Below, piece by piece: positions 18,356-26,633 of a DNA stretch of 54,675 bases. Every line of letters starts with the position of its first letter. Position 1 is the stretch's first letter. A model generated the notes under the pieces. That model ran no database searches. It had not been told where the DNA came from and saw only the letters and a list, made by a program, of their open reading frames with translations. This DNA is from an uncultured Acetatifactor sp. (GTDB taxonomy: Bacteria > Bacillota > Clostridia > Lachnospirales > Lachnospiraceae), in assembly GCA_910584235.1 (NCBI GenBank), contig CAJTZD010000024.1:1-54675 (forward strand), written 5' to 3'. The position numbers and the translations under genes were made by a program.

Positions 18356-19492
18356 ATGGGTGATGCAACAGTAAAGAAAAAGCACTTATTATTAAAGATA
18401 TTTACGATAGTGGCGGCTGTTATTCTGATATTGGTAATAGCAGGTGTTTTTTTCCTGAAAATGATATTTCTCAAGTCTTTTCCAGAGTTAAAAGGCGAGC
18501 CGGAGGTGGGAGCATGGTATCGAGTCACTCCGGAAAATGCAAAGGCTTCCGATGGGAGTGAGTGGCATGGGATTTTCCGTAAAGGCAGTGAAAACAAGGT
18601 TGTTGTCTATTTCTTTGGTGGTGGTGTAAGTATTACCGGCGAGACATCAGAGGGAGGAACGGATTTTTTTGCGACCACAATGACTGCACAGGATTTTGTG
18701 GCACAGGGCGGTATAGGAAGCATGGCAGATGAAAATCCGTTCAGAGACTGGACATTCATAGTCATACCTTATGCGTCCGGTGATTTCCATACAGGGACAG
18801 GTGAATATCATTATATTAAAAATGGAAAGGAGAAGGTTGTTTACCATAACGGTTACAACAATTATTCTGTATTCATAGAGGAGATAAAAGAATATGTGGG
18901 TGAGCCTGACACTTTGCTTGTAACAGGCTTTTCAGCAGGAGGATTTGCCACCTCGCTGCTTGCGGACGATGTGATAGACCGCTTTCCAACAGCCCAGAAT
19001 ATTACAGTATGTGTGGACAGTTCGCTCCTGCTTTACGATGGCTGGCATGATACTGCCGTAAATCTGTGGAAGTCACCAAAAGAGATATCCGACAGATTGA
19101 CAACTAATAATATTGTACTTGACAGCTTGACTGCGCTATATGAAAAACGTGGGAATAGTGTAAAAATCTTATTTGACTGTTCTTATCGTGATGATACTTT
19201 GCAGCAGTATCAAGCCTATATCGACAGTGGAAAAATGGATAAGACGAAGGAATTGGGTGATCAATTTCAGCAAAATCTGAAAAACATGGTGAAGGGATTA
19301 CATGAAAATATACCAGGTATTGGTATTTATATATGGAGTTTTAATCAGGATGAGGTAACACGAAACACACAGCATACTATTATTTCAAGTAATGTTTTTG
19401 ATAAACTTGGAAACGAAAGAAGTGTATGCGAATGGATATATGGTGCTGTGATGGGTGATGTGCAGACGATTGGACTTGAATTGTTGGATTAA
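18356..19492 (+). CDS. PAE/Notum-like alpha/beta hydrolase, membrane-anchored (paralogue 2)
   Basis: A 378-residue paralogue with an N-terminal membrane helix at about residues 12-37 (core IFTIVAAVILILVIAGVFFL), placing the enzyme outside. The domain then follows the family pattern: WYRVTPENAKASDGSEWHG, YFFGGGVSITGE, the elbow TGFSAGGFATSLLADDV (Ser193), VDSSLLLYDGW, LFDCSYRDDTL and TQHTIISSN with the probable His. Compared with its paralogues, the DEYTAA sequence after the oxyanion glycines is missing. It ends IGLELLD, as the others end in a version of GLELL. It is the last gene of the first run, and a strong hairpin terminator begins 35 bases downstream. Confidence 0.78.
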   Translation: MGDATVKKKHLLLKIFTIVAAVILILVIAGVFFLKMIFLKSFPELKGEPEVGAWYRVTPENAKASDGSEWHGIFRKGSENKVVVYFFGGGVSITGETSEGGTDFFATTMTAQDFVAQGGIGSMADENPFRDWTFIVIPYASGDFHTGTGEYHYIKNGKEKVVYHNGYNNYSVFIEEIKEYVGEPDTLLVTGFSAGGFATSLLADDVIDRFPTAQNITVCVDSSLLLYDGWHDTAVNLWKSPKEISDRLTTNNIVLDSLTALYEKRGNSVKILFDCSYRDDTLQQYQAYIDSGKMDKTKELGDQFQQNLKNMVKGLHENIPGIGIYIWSFNQDEVTRNTQHTIISSNVFDKLGNERSVCEWIYGAVMGDVQTIGLELLD

Positions 19493-19526
19493 GAACCAAA
19501 ACCGGAACACCACTCAAAAATAACGA

Positions 19527-19570
19527 AAAAATTATCGGGAAGGGTATCAGTATACTTCCCGATAATTTTT
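19527..19570. terminator. Bidirectional rho-independent terminator
   Basis: A perfect 16-bp stem, AAAAATTATCGGGAAG at 19527-19542 and its complement at 19555-19570, has a 12-base loop. It has an A run on the left and a T run on the right, so it works in both directions. It ends the plus-strand hydrolase run and overlaps the last codons of the converging AraC gene (stop at 19547-19549). Confidence 0.9.
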
Positions 19571-20296
19571 GTTCCGGTACTCTGTGGGTGTCATGTTCTG
19601 CCATTTTTTGAAGATTGCTCCAAAATTACTCTGGGTCTGAAAGCCCAGATAAGTAGATATTTCACTGATTGGCCGTTTGGTATGCTCCAGCAGATTGCAG
19701 GCAACATTGATTTTTTCCCTCTGGATATAATTATGGATGGAAATACCCATTTCTCTGGAAAAAAGATGGCTTAAATAAGTACAGGATAGTTCTGTATAAG
19801 CGGCAAGCTCTTCGATAGATATTTTTTGATATATATTACGGCTGATGTAAGTGCAGGCCTGCTCCACTTGATAAGAATGCTGGGAATTTTGCAGCCGGAA
19901 TACCCGTTTTGCGAACATAGTGGCAGAGAGCTGGAAAATATTATGGATTTCTTCCGTTGTGTCACAGTTGGAAAGAGCATAAAGCAAGGTGTCGGAAAGG
20001 TCAAAGGCATCATCAGGTGAAACGCCGCAGTCAATGGCTGTACGCGAGAATAAAGCAATAGCAGTAACAGTCAGATAGGTATAGACTGTTTTTTTGTCCA
20101 AGGCTATTGGACCAAGGTTATCGTCCATTTTACTGAATTTAGATATATGAATATCCTTGTATTTTCCTTGCCGTACCTTGTTAAGCAGATCAGATTCTAC
20201 CTGAATGGGAATGCGTTGAAATTGATTTTCACTGTGCAGCAGTCTTATTAAATCCAAATCAGATTCTATACGTTCTTCGGTAAGTAACTGAGCCAT
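19547..20296 (-). CDS. AraC-family transcriptional regulator (second)
   Basis: A 249-residue protein. The first 140 residues have no recognisable sensor motif. The C-terminal 100 carry the AraC double helix-turn-helix (ISIEELAAYTELSCTYLSHL and RPISEISTYLGFQTQSNFGA, then MTPTEYRNK). It is shorter than typical cupin-type AraC proteins and its N-terminal half resembles the sensor region of many Lachnospiraceae AraC proteins near glycosidase genes. It converges on the first run across a shared terminator and diverges from the second run at 20586. It is therefore the likely regulator of the esterase-GPH-GH3-GH78-GH94 run. Confidence 0.87.
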   Translation of the reverse strand: MAQLLTEERIESDLDLIRLLHSENQFQRIPIQVESDLLNKVRQGKYKDIHISKFSKMDDNLGPIALDKKTVYTYLTVTAIALFSRTAIDCGVSPDDAFDLSDTLLYALSNCDTTEEIHNIFQLSATMFAKRVFRLQNSQHSYQVEQACTYISRNIYQKISIEELAAYTELSCTYLSHLFSREMGISIHNYIQREKINVACNLLEHTKRPISEISTYLGFQTQSNFGAIFKKWQNMTPTEYRNKNYREVY

Positions 20297-20585
20297 AGTT
20301 TTCTCCTTTTATGGTATAGCGTTTGCAAGTTATATAGTATTTCATTCCTTTTATGATATTGGCAGAAGCATACATTATCCATATCAATTATTATACATGG
20401 TCAGGAAAGAATAGACAAGATTAGAGTAAAAAACATATAAACAGGTTAGAAATATGCGCTCGCTTTATTTATAATATTTTTAGAAATGAAAATATTACAG
20501 AGTTGCCGTTGGAATGGATATCAGGAAATAATAGAGTATTCTTGCTGGGAAGTTAACAGAGACGGTTAAAAACAGAGGTGAGAAA
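20297..20585. promoter_or_regulatory. Divergent promoter region with inverted repeat
   Basis: This 289-base region lies between the second AraC gene and the second plus-strand run. A TATAAT box is at about 20470-20475, with a weak TTAGAA 18 bases before it. A perfect 8-bp inverted repeat, AATATTTT at 20473-20480 and AAAATATT at 20489-20496, overlaps and follows the -10 box and is a candidate operator. Nothing here looks like coding sequence. Confidence 0.45.
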
Positions 20586-21554
20586 ATGGGCAGAGTGTTG
20601 AATGATTTCAAATGCAGGGTACTGCAAAAGGCAGTGTATGCCAGGATTTATAAAGGGCATAAACCGAATGAATGGGAACCATGGAGAAAGCCTGAGAAAG
20701 CTGAAATGGAAAATGGTCTTGCATGCCGTAATGACATCCGGTATGGCAACAGCTATCCCAATAGCTTCATGGATATATGGTATCCTGATGACAGCGGGAT
20801 AAAGCGTCCTACGATTATCTATTTTCATGGCGGAGGCTTTATCTTCGGAGACAAGACGACCGGTGATCCGCTGGCGGCAGGTGGCGGAAGTTCCGGTAAG
20901 CTGATGGAAATAGTGAAAGCGGGTTATAACCTTGTGAATGCAAATTATGCGCTTGCACCGCAGTACCGTTTCCCGGTGCAGATTCAGCAGACAGATGAGC
21001 TTTTCCGCTATCTTCTTGACCATGAGGACGAATTGGCTTTGGATATGTCTCGTGTGTGTCTCAGCGGTGGCAGCGCCGGGGCAAATATGACAGTAATTTA
21101 TGCAACCTGTATTTCAAATCCGGAGTATGCAGCTTTGCTTGGTGTCAAACCGGTCATGACAGCAGACGATCTAAAGGTGCTTGCTATTGACGAAGCAGCG
21201 CTGGATGCCAGTGTATTTGACAAGAACATGTTTGCAATGTTGGGATGCTTATCTGGGGCGAAAAACAACAATCCTGATGGGGAAATCGCAGTAATCAACG
21301 CAAAAAACTATATTCGCGAAACCTTTATCCCAAGCTGGATCAATGCCTCTAATGAGCCTGATGATGAAAAAGGTTTCTTCATCACCGAGGCGCGGGGGCT
21401 GAAGAAGAAATTGGATGAAATAGGTGTCCCCAACGATATGGTCTTCTTTCCTGGCGCAAAACTTCCCCATGGCTACATGGATCAGTTGGACAGTGAGCCT
21501 CATGCGAAGGAAGCTTTTGAGCGGATGATGGCATTTATACAAAAATACATATAA
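20586..21554 (+). CDS. HSL-type alpha/beta hydrolase (second copy)
   Basis: A 322-residue paralogue of the esterase at 12515. It has YPNSFMDIWYP, the oxyanion motif FHGGGFIFGDKTTGDPLA, the nucleophile elbow GGSAGANMTV (Ser163) and C-terminal LPHGYMDQL with the catalytic His. The start has GAGGTGAG just upstream. It is the first gene of the second run, directly facing the AraC regulator, and is followed after 14 bases by the GPH symporter gene. Its position next to a carrier suggests that the imported compound is an ester. The precise acyl group is unknown. Confidence 0.85.
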   Translation: MGRVLNDFKCRVLQKAVYARIYKGHKPNEWEPWRKPEKAEMENGLACRNDIRYGNSYPNSFMDIWYPDDSGIKRPTIIYFHGGGFIFGDKTTGDPLAAGGGSSGKLMEIVKAGYNLVNANYALAPQYRFPVQIQQTDELFRYLLDHEDELALDMSRVCLSGGSAGANMTVIYATCISNPEYAALLGVKPVMTADDLKVLAIDEAALDASVFDKNMFAMLGCLSGAKNNNPDGEIAVINAKNYIRETFIPSWINASNEPDDEKGFFITEARGLKKKLDEIGVPNDMVFFPGAKLPHGYMDQLDSEPHAKEAFERMMAFIQKYI

Positions 21555-21568
21555 AGGAGTAGAGAAAA

Positions 21569-23047
21569 ATGACAAAGACTGAGAAAATCAATAAGCATCC
21601 CGGCTGGCGGCTCAGCCGGTCTGAAAAGAACTGGTACTATCTGGGCGATAGCGCCCGGCTGTTCTGCACATCGCTGATCAATACTTATATGACTACATTC
21701 CTGATATTTCAGGGAGTCAACATGGCTTCTCTTGCAGGGGCGATTCTGATCGTTAAAATTATTGACTCTGTGGATGATGTTCTGTTTGGATTCATTATTG
21801 ATAAGATTGACATTACAAAAGGAAAGCTGTTTTCTAAAATTGCCGGAAAGGGCAAGTACATGCCTTGGTACCGCCTGTTTTTCTGGACATTCCCTGTGGC
21901 GACCATCCTGTTCTTTATGATGCCGAAGGGAAGTTCTGATCTTGTGAAGATTATATGGTTCCTGCTTACCTATCTGCTGTTTGATTTTACCTGCACACTT
22001 ACCGAAGTGCCTATGCAGTCTATGATTACGACCCTCACTGATAATCCCTCGGAACGAAACAACATTCTGACTGTTAAGGGCGTTATCTCTGTTGTGGCTG
22101 CCGTTGGCTTTTCCATTATTGTCACAGCCCTGATGAGTGAAAGCATGGGCATTCCCCTCAAGACCATCGCTATCACCAGCGCACTGATTTTTCTTGTCTT
22201 CATGGTGCCTATGGTATTCAAGGTCCGGGAGCACAACGTGGAGCTGAAGAACGTAAAGGAGGAAGGGTCTCAGGAAAAGTATTCCCTTAAGGATATGCTG
22301 CGCTGTGTCACTACCAATAAATACATTCTGATTTACTTTCTTTCCGTGATTATTTCCACCATCTTCGGCACCCGCGCTGCGGTGGAGGGTTTTCTGGGAT
22401 TTTATATTTTTCATGACTCTATGGTATTTTCTTATGTGATGTTGATTGGGTTTGTGCCCGGCATTATTTTAAGTATGTTTTGCGGCAAGCTTGCAGACAG
22501 ATTCGGTAAACGGAACCTGCTGGCGCTCATTTATATGCTGATTATGGCAGCATCTTTGATTATCTACTTCTTTGGCCGTGACAGCAAGGTCTTCTTTATT
22601 GTAGTCGGCGGGCTGTGCGCCATTCCCAATGCGCTGATTGCTGTTGTAAAAAACTATATTGCACCAGATACCATCGAGTACACCCGTTACAAGACCGGAA
22701 AAGACTGTTCTGGTATCTTCTATGCACTGCAATCTTTTGTCAACAAGGCCTTCGGCGGAGTGGTCGGATCTGTCACACTATATATTCTGGCTGTTTTCGG
22801 CTGGAAGGAGGTGCAGGGCGAGAGCTTTGCGGATCTGGCGGCGCAGGGAGTTACCCAGTCCGAAACCGCTTTGAATGCGCTTTGGAGTCTTGGCTATCTG
22901 ATTCCGGCCATCGGCTTTGGAATCGCGGCTATTCTGCTGTACATTTTTTATAACCTGAAGGATTCTGACGCTGAGTTGATGGCAAAGTGCAATGCGGGCG
23001 CTATTACCCGAGAGGAGTGTGAAGAACAGTTATCGAGGAAGTATTAG
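21569..23047 (+). CDS. GPH-family sugar:cation symporter (MelB-like)
   Basis: A 492-residue polytopic protein with about 12 helices and the glycoside-pentoside-hexuronide family pattern. It has an N-terminal YYLGDSARLF, the first cytoplasmic loop VKIIDSVDDVLFGFIIDK, and FIVVGGLCAIPNALIAVVKNYIAPDTIEYTRYKTGKDCSG (read here in segments: APDTIEYTRYKTGKDCSG) in the second half. GPH carriers import melibiose, xylosides, glucuronides and similar sugars with Na+, H+ or Li+. AAGGAG precedes the start. Its place between an esterase and a second esterase plus GH3/GH78/GH94 makes it the best candidate importer for the substrate of this run. Confidence 0.9.
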   Translation: MTKTEKINKHPGWRLSRSEKNWYYLGDSARLFCTSLINTYMTTFLIFQGVNMASLAGAILIVKIIDSVDDVLFGFIIDKIDITKGKLFSKIAGKGKYMPWYRLFFWTFPVATILFFMMPKGSSDLVKIIWFLLTYLLFDFTCTLTEVPMQSMITTLTDNPSERNNILTVKGVISVVAAVGFSIIVTALMSESMGIPLKTIAITSALIFLVFMVPMVFKVREHNVELKNVKEEGSQEKYSLKDMLRCVTTNKYILIYFLSVIISTIFGTRAAVEGFLGFYIFHDSMVFSYVMLIGFVPGIILSMFCGKLADRFGKRNLLALIYMLIMAASLIIYFFGRDSKVFFIVVGGLCAIPNALIAVVKNYIAPDTIEYTRYKTGKDCSGIFYALQSFVNKAFGGVVGSVTLYILAVFGWKEVQGESFADLAAQGVTQSETALNALWSLGYLIPAIGFGIAAILLYIFYNLKDSDAELMAKCNAGAITREECEEQLSRKY

Positions 23048-23158
23048 TGAAAGGATTAGGAATATTCTGATGCAGAAGAAGTAGGATTACTTAGGATTGA
23101 AGGGGAATAGATGGGTGGATAGCAAAGTTTTATAATCAGGATTGGAGAAAGGAAAGAT

Positions 23159-24190
23159 ATGAAAACAGAAACCATTGTATTAAATGAAGAGAGAAATGTA
23201 ACACTTGCCGCATATATTCAGGAGACGGAAGGCGAGTTTGGGTTTTCAAAACGGCCTGCCATAATGGTGCTTCCCGGTGGAGGTTATGCCATGTGTTCCG
23301 ACCGGGAGGCGGATGCTGTGGCTGTAGCATATCTGAAGGCAGGGTATCAGGCATTCATTCTGCGCTATACAGTCAGAAACAAGGGTAGCTGGCCGTTGCC
23401 GCTCCAAGATTATGAAGATGCCATGGCATTGATTAAAACAAAGGCGGAAGAATGGAATGTCAATGATTCGAAAATCGCAGTTGCAGGATTTTCGGCGGGA
23501 GGGCATCTGGCAGCCTGTGCCGCAACAATAGCAGAACATAAGCCAAATGCGGCAGTCCTGGTCTATCCGGCTATTTTGAAGGATATCGTGGATATGTGCC
23601 AGCCCGGAATGCCCTATCCCCATGAGCATGTAACACAGGAAACCTGTCCTTGTTTTCTTGTTGCAGCGCGGGATGACCGCACGGTTGCGATTCAGAATAC
23701 GTTGGCTATGGAGTTTGCCCTTGCGGAAAAAGGCGTTGCTTTCGAAAGCCACATTTACTCATATGGAGGACATGGTTTTTCCACGGCCGAGTGTTGGATC
23801 AATACCAATTCTGTCTGCCCCCGCCTGCCGCGGTGGGTACCGGATAGTGTTGAATGGCTGGGAGAGGTCATGGGCAGACTCACACGGAACGGATTTACGG
23901 AACCCACTGCCGCAATCAGCATGAACGGTGATTTTGCTCCGGTGCTCAGCGTGGAATGTACGCTGGGGCATATCCGCAAACAGGGGGATGGAGTCAGGAA
24001 TGTGCTTGCGCCGATGTATACAGGCATTGAAGCAGTGGCAAGGGAGCGGGGATTCGCCATGGAAGGGCTGATGGCAGCGGTTGGAAACAACACTGTCCGT
24101 GAAATCATGGAGCTTTGCCAGATACCCGCTGAAATAATCAGTGAAATAGACAACCAACTTCACGGCATGATTAACGAATTGGAGGGATAA
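23159..24190 (+). CDS. Acetyl-esterase-like hydrolase with C-terminal helical extension
   Basis: A 343-residue protein with two parts. Residues 1-245 form an alpha/beta hydrolase of the xylan/acetyl-esterase (BD-FAE/Axe-like) type: LPGGGYAMCSDREAD, DYEDAM, the elbow AGFSAGGHLAA (Ser112), LVYPAI, AARDDRTV with the probable Asp and GGHGFST with the His. Residues 246-343 are an extra, mostly helical region (TLGHIRKQGDGV, NTVREIMELCQIP) that I do not recognise and that is absent from typical esterases of this type. The ribosome site GGAGG of the following GH3 gene lies inside this gene's last codons, so the two are probably coupled. No signal peptide is visible. Confidence 0.82.
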   Translation: MKTETIVLNEERNVTLAAYIQETEGEFGFSKRPAIMVLPGGGYAMCSDREADAVAVAYLKAGYQAFILRYTVRNKGSWPLPLQDYEDAMALIKTKAEEWNVNDSKIAVAGFSAGGHLAACAATIAEHKPNAAVLVYPAILKDIVDMCQPGMPYPHEHVTQETCPCFLVAARDDRTVAIQNTLAMEFALAEKGVAFESHIYSYGGHGFSTAECWINTNSVCPRLPRWVPDSVEWLGEVMGRLTRNGFTEPTAAISMNGDFAPVLSVECTLGHIRKQGDGVRNVLAPMYTGIEAVARERGFAMEGLMAAVGNNTVREIMELCQIPAEIISEIDNQLHGMINELEG

Positions 24191-24191
24191 G

Positions 24192-26633
24192 ATGGAAAAA
24201 ATAGCAACAGATGAGATTCAGAAATTTGAGAAAGAGCATCTTGGCAGGCTCCGCGCCCTTGCCCCGGAGTGCATGGTACTGTTAAAGAAAAACGGAGATT
24301 TTCCTCTGTCCGCACCTTGCAGGATCGCATTGTATGGATCCGGCGCCAGGGAAACCATTAAAGGCGGCACAGGGTCCGGGGACGTCAACGTGCGGCATTA
24401 TGTGTCTGTTGAGGAAGGACTCGAAAACGCGGGCTTTATCATTACGACTAAGAAATGGATGGACGGTTACAAGGCGGCGAAGGATGCGCAGACAAAGAGT
24501 TTTTATGATGACATCGCTGCAGAGGCAAAGGCGCAGGGAAAACCCGTGTTTCTTGTAGGAATGGGCAAGACACCCCCGGAACCCCGCTATATGCTGCCAA
24601 TTGACGGTGAAGGTGAAGTCTGCATCTATGTGCTGTCCCGTAATTCCGGCGAAGGGTCTGACCGCCTTGCAGCAGAGGGGGACTTTCTGCTCACTGAGGA
24701 TGAGAAGCGGGATATTTCTCTTTGTTGTGAAAGATACAGAAAGTTTATGCTTGTTTTGAATGTGGGCGGTCCTGTGGATCTGAGTCCGGTAATGGACCAG
24801 GTTCAGAACATCCTTGTGCTCAGTCAGCTCGGCTCCGTTACAGGCGATGCATTTGCGGATGTACTGCTTGGGAAGAACTATCCTTCAGGCAGACTTACCA
24901 CGACATGGGCCAGATTGGATGATTATCCTGCCATGGGTGATTTCGCCCAGCAGGACAACACCTGTTACCGGGAGGGTATCTTTGTTGGCTACCGCTACTT
25001 TGACACAGTGGATATAAAGCCGCTGTTTCCTTTTGGTTATGGTATCGGTTATACGGAGTTTTGTGTAAAGCCGGATACTTTTACAGTTGAGGGTCATACA
25101 GTTATTGTCACTGTCACAGTGAATAATACAGGCAGTTATGCGGGGAAAGAAACCGTGCAGTTATTCTGCTCCGCGCCGGACGGTAAGCTCGTGAAGCCTG
25201 CCCGTGAGCTTTGCGCTTATCAAAAGACAGGGGAGCTTCTTCCTGGAGAAAGTGAGATGCTCACTCTTAGAATTCCTATTGAAAATATGGCAAGCTGGGA
25301 TGCGGGAAACGATGCATGGCTGCTCGAAAAGGGTGAATATGTCATTCGTATTGGTACTATGCCAGTGGGGATCATTGCACTTGAAAGTGATATAGTCACC
25401 CAGACACTCAGCCATGCCGGTGGCAATGCGGACTTTGATGACTGGAATCCGGAAGTGGAGCGCCATCTTCCCCAGAACCTGCCCGTTATCCGTGTAGATG
25501 CGGCAGACTTAGACCACATCGGACATTTTGACCGTGAGAAACTTGATAGAGAGAGGTTATCATATCCTGACCTGTCTGGTTTCACGGACAGTGAACTTGC
25601 CACAATATGCGTCGGCAAACACACAAAGGCACAAGGTATGGCGGCAATCATCGGCAACTCTGCTTCCAGACTTGCGGGTGGAGCAGGCGAAACAGCGGCT
25701 GTTGTGGCTGAGAAGGGTTATGGAACCATAGTAATGGCAGACGGACCCGCAGGACTTCGCATTGCAACAAAGTATATTGAAACCGAAGAGGGGCAGGACA
25801 GCGTTGATACCGATGCCTTTGCCGGCCTCCTGAATATCCTCCCCTCGGATATCCAGCAGTTGATACGTGCAAAGCTGGAGCAAAATAAAGAAAAAGCCAG
25901 GACAAATACAGTGCTCTATCACTATGCCTCGGCAATCCCTATCGGTACCGCTCTGGCGCAGAGCTGGAATCCCGTTGCCGCCGAAATCTGCGGCGACATC
26001 GTGGGTGAGGAAATGGAGAAATTCGGAGCGAATGTCTGGCTGGCTCCGGCGCTGAATATCCACCGCAGCCCGCTGTGCGGCAGGAACTTTGAATACTACT
26101 CCGAGGATCCACTGGTTTCCGGCAGGACAGCGGCTGCTGTGACGCGCGGTGTACAGAAGCATGGGAAATGTGCTGTTACTATCAAGCATTTTGCCTGCAA
26201 TAACCAGGAGACCAATCGTTTTGGCTCCAACAGCATGGTTTCCCAGCGTGCTCTGCGGGAAATCTATCTGAAAGGATTTGAAATATGTGTCAAAGAGGCG
26301 GCTCCCAAAGCGGTGATGACTTCTTATAATCTGTTGAATGGTGTCCATACCGCAAACCGGCGCGAACTTCTGACGGATGTACTGCGCAGCGAATGGGGAT
26401 TTGAAGGGATTGTTATGACCGACTGGGGAACGACCGGTGACAAATTCAACCTTGGTGTTCATGGAGCAAGCAGTGCGGTTCAGTGCATACTGGCTGGAAA
26501 TGACCTGATTATGCCTGGTGCTGCAGAGGATGTGGACAGCATTCTCACCGGATTGCAAAATAGTGAGATCACAAGGAAAGAGTTGGAAGCATGTGCTGGC
26601 AGGATACTGGCTCTTTCAGGGAGGCTGTCCTGA
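24192..26633 (+). CDS. GH3 beta-glycosidase with reversed domain order
   Basis: An 813-residue GH3 enzyme in which the C-terminal type domain comes first. Residues 1-290 resemble the GH3 C domain (APECMVLLKKNGDFPL, LGKNYPSGRLTTTW, FPFGYGIGYT). These are followed by a fibronectin-like domain at about 300-400 (VTVNNTGSYAGKETVQL). The catalytic barrel occupies about 460-813, with IKHFACNNQE (Lys665-His666) and the nucleophile in FEGIVMTDWG (Asp744). Reversed GH3 enzymes are known from rumen and gut Clostridia. It would release beta-glucose, xylose or similar from imported glycosides. The start at 24192 directly follows the upstream stop, and its own stop overlaps the next start (TGATG). Confidence 0.9.
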   Translation: MEKIATDEIQKFEKEHLGRLRALAPECMVLLKKNGDFPLSAPCRIALYGSGARETIKGGTGSGDVNVRHYVSVEEGLENAGFIITTKKWMDGYKAAKDAQTKSFYDDIAAEAKAQGKPVFLVGMGKTPPEPRYMLPIDGEGEVCIYVLSRNSGEGSDRLAAEGDFLLTEDEKRDISLCCERYRKFMLVLNVGGPVDLSPVMDQVQNILVLSQLGSVTGDAFADVLLGKNYPSGRLTTTWARLDDYPAMGDFAQQDNTCYREGIFVGYRYFDTVDIKPLFPFGYGIGYTEFCVKPDTFTVEGHTVIVTVTVNNTGSYAGKETVQLFCSAPDGKLVKPARELCAYQKTGELLPGESEMLTLRIPIENMASWDAGNDAWLLEKGEYVIRIGTMPVGIIALESDIVTQTLSHAGGNADFDDWNPEVERHLPQNLPVIRVDAADLDHIGHFDREKLDRERLSYPDLSGFTDSELATICVGKHTKAQGMAAIIGNSASRLAGGAGETAAVVAEKGYGTIVMADGPAGLRIATKYIETEEGQDSVDTDAFAGLLNILPSDIQQLIRAKLEQNKEKARTNTVLYHYASAIPIGTALAQSWNPVAAEICGDIVGEEMEKFGANVWLAPALNIHRSPLCGRNFEYYSEDPLVSGRTAAAVTRGVQKHGKCAVTIKHFACNNQETNRFGSNSMVSQRALREIYLKGFEICVKEAAPKAVMTSYNLLNGVHTANRRELLTDVLRSEWGFEGIVMTDWGTTGDKFNLGVHGASSAVQCILAGNDLIMPGAAEDVDSILTGLQNSEITRKELEACAGRILALSGRLS

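Noticed and set aside
21500..22414. 304-codon minus-strand open frame
   Set aside because: Antisense shadow of the GPH symporter gene; rich in His, Asn and Arg with no family pattern.
25560..26558. 332-codon minus-strand open frame
   Set aside because: Antisense of the GH3 catalytic region; no ribosome site or recognisable domain.
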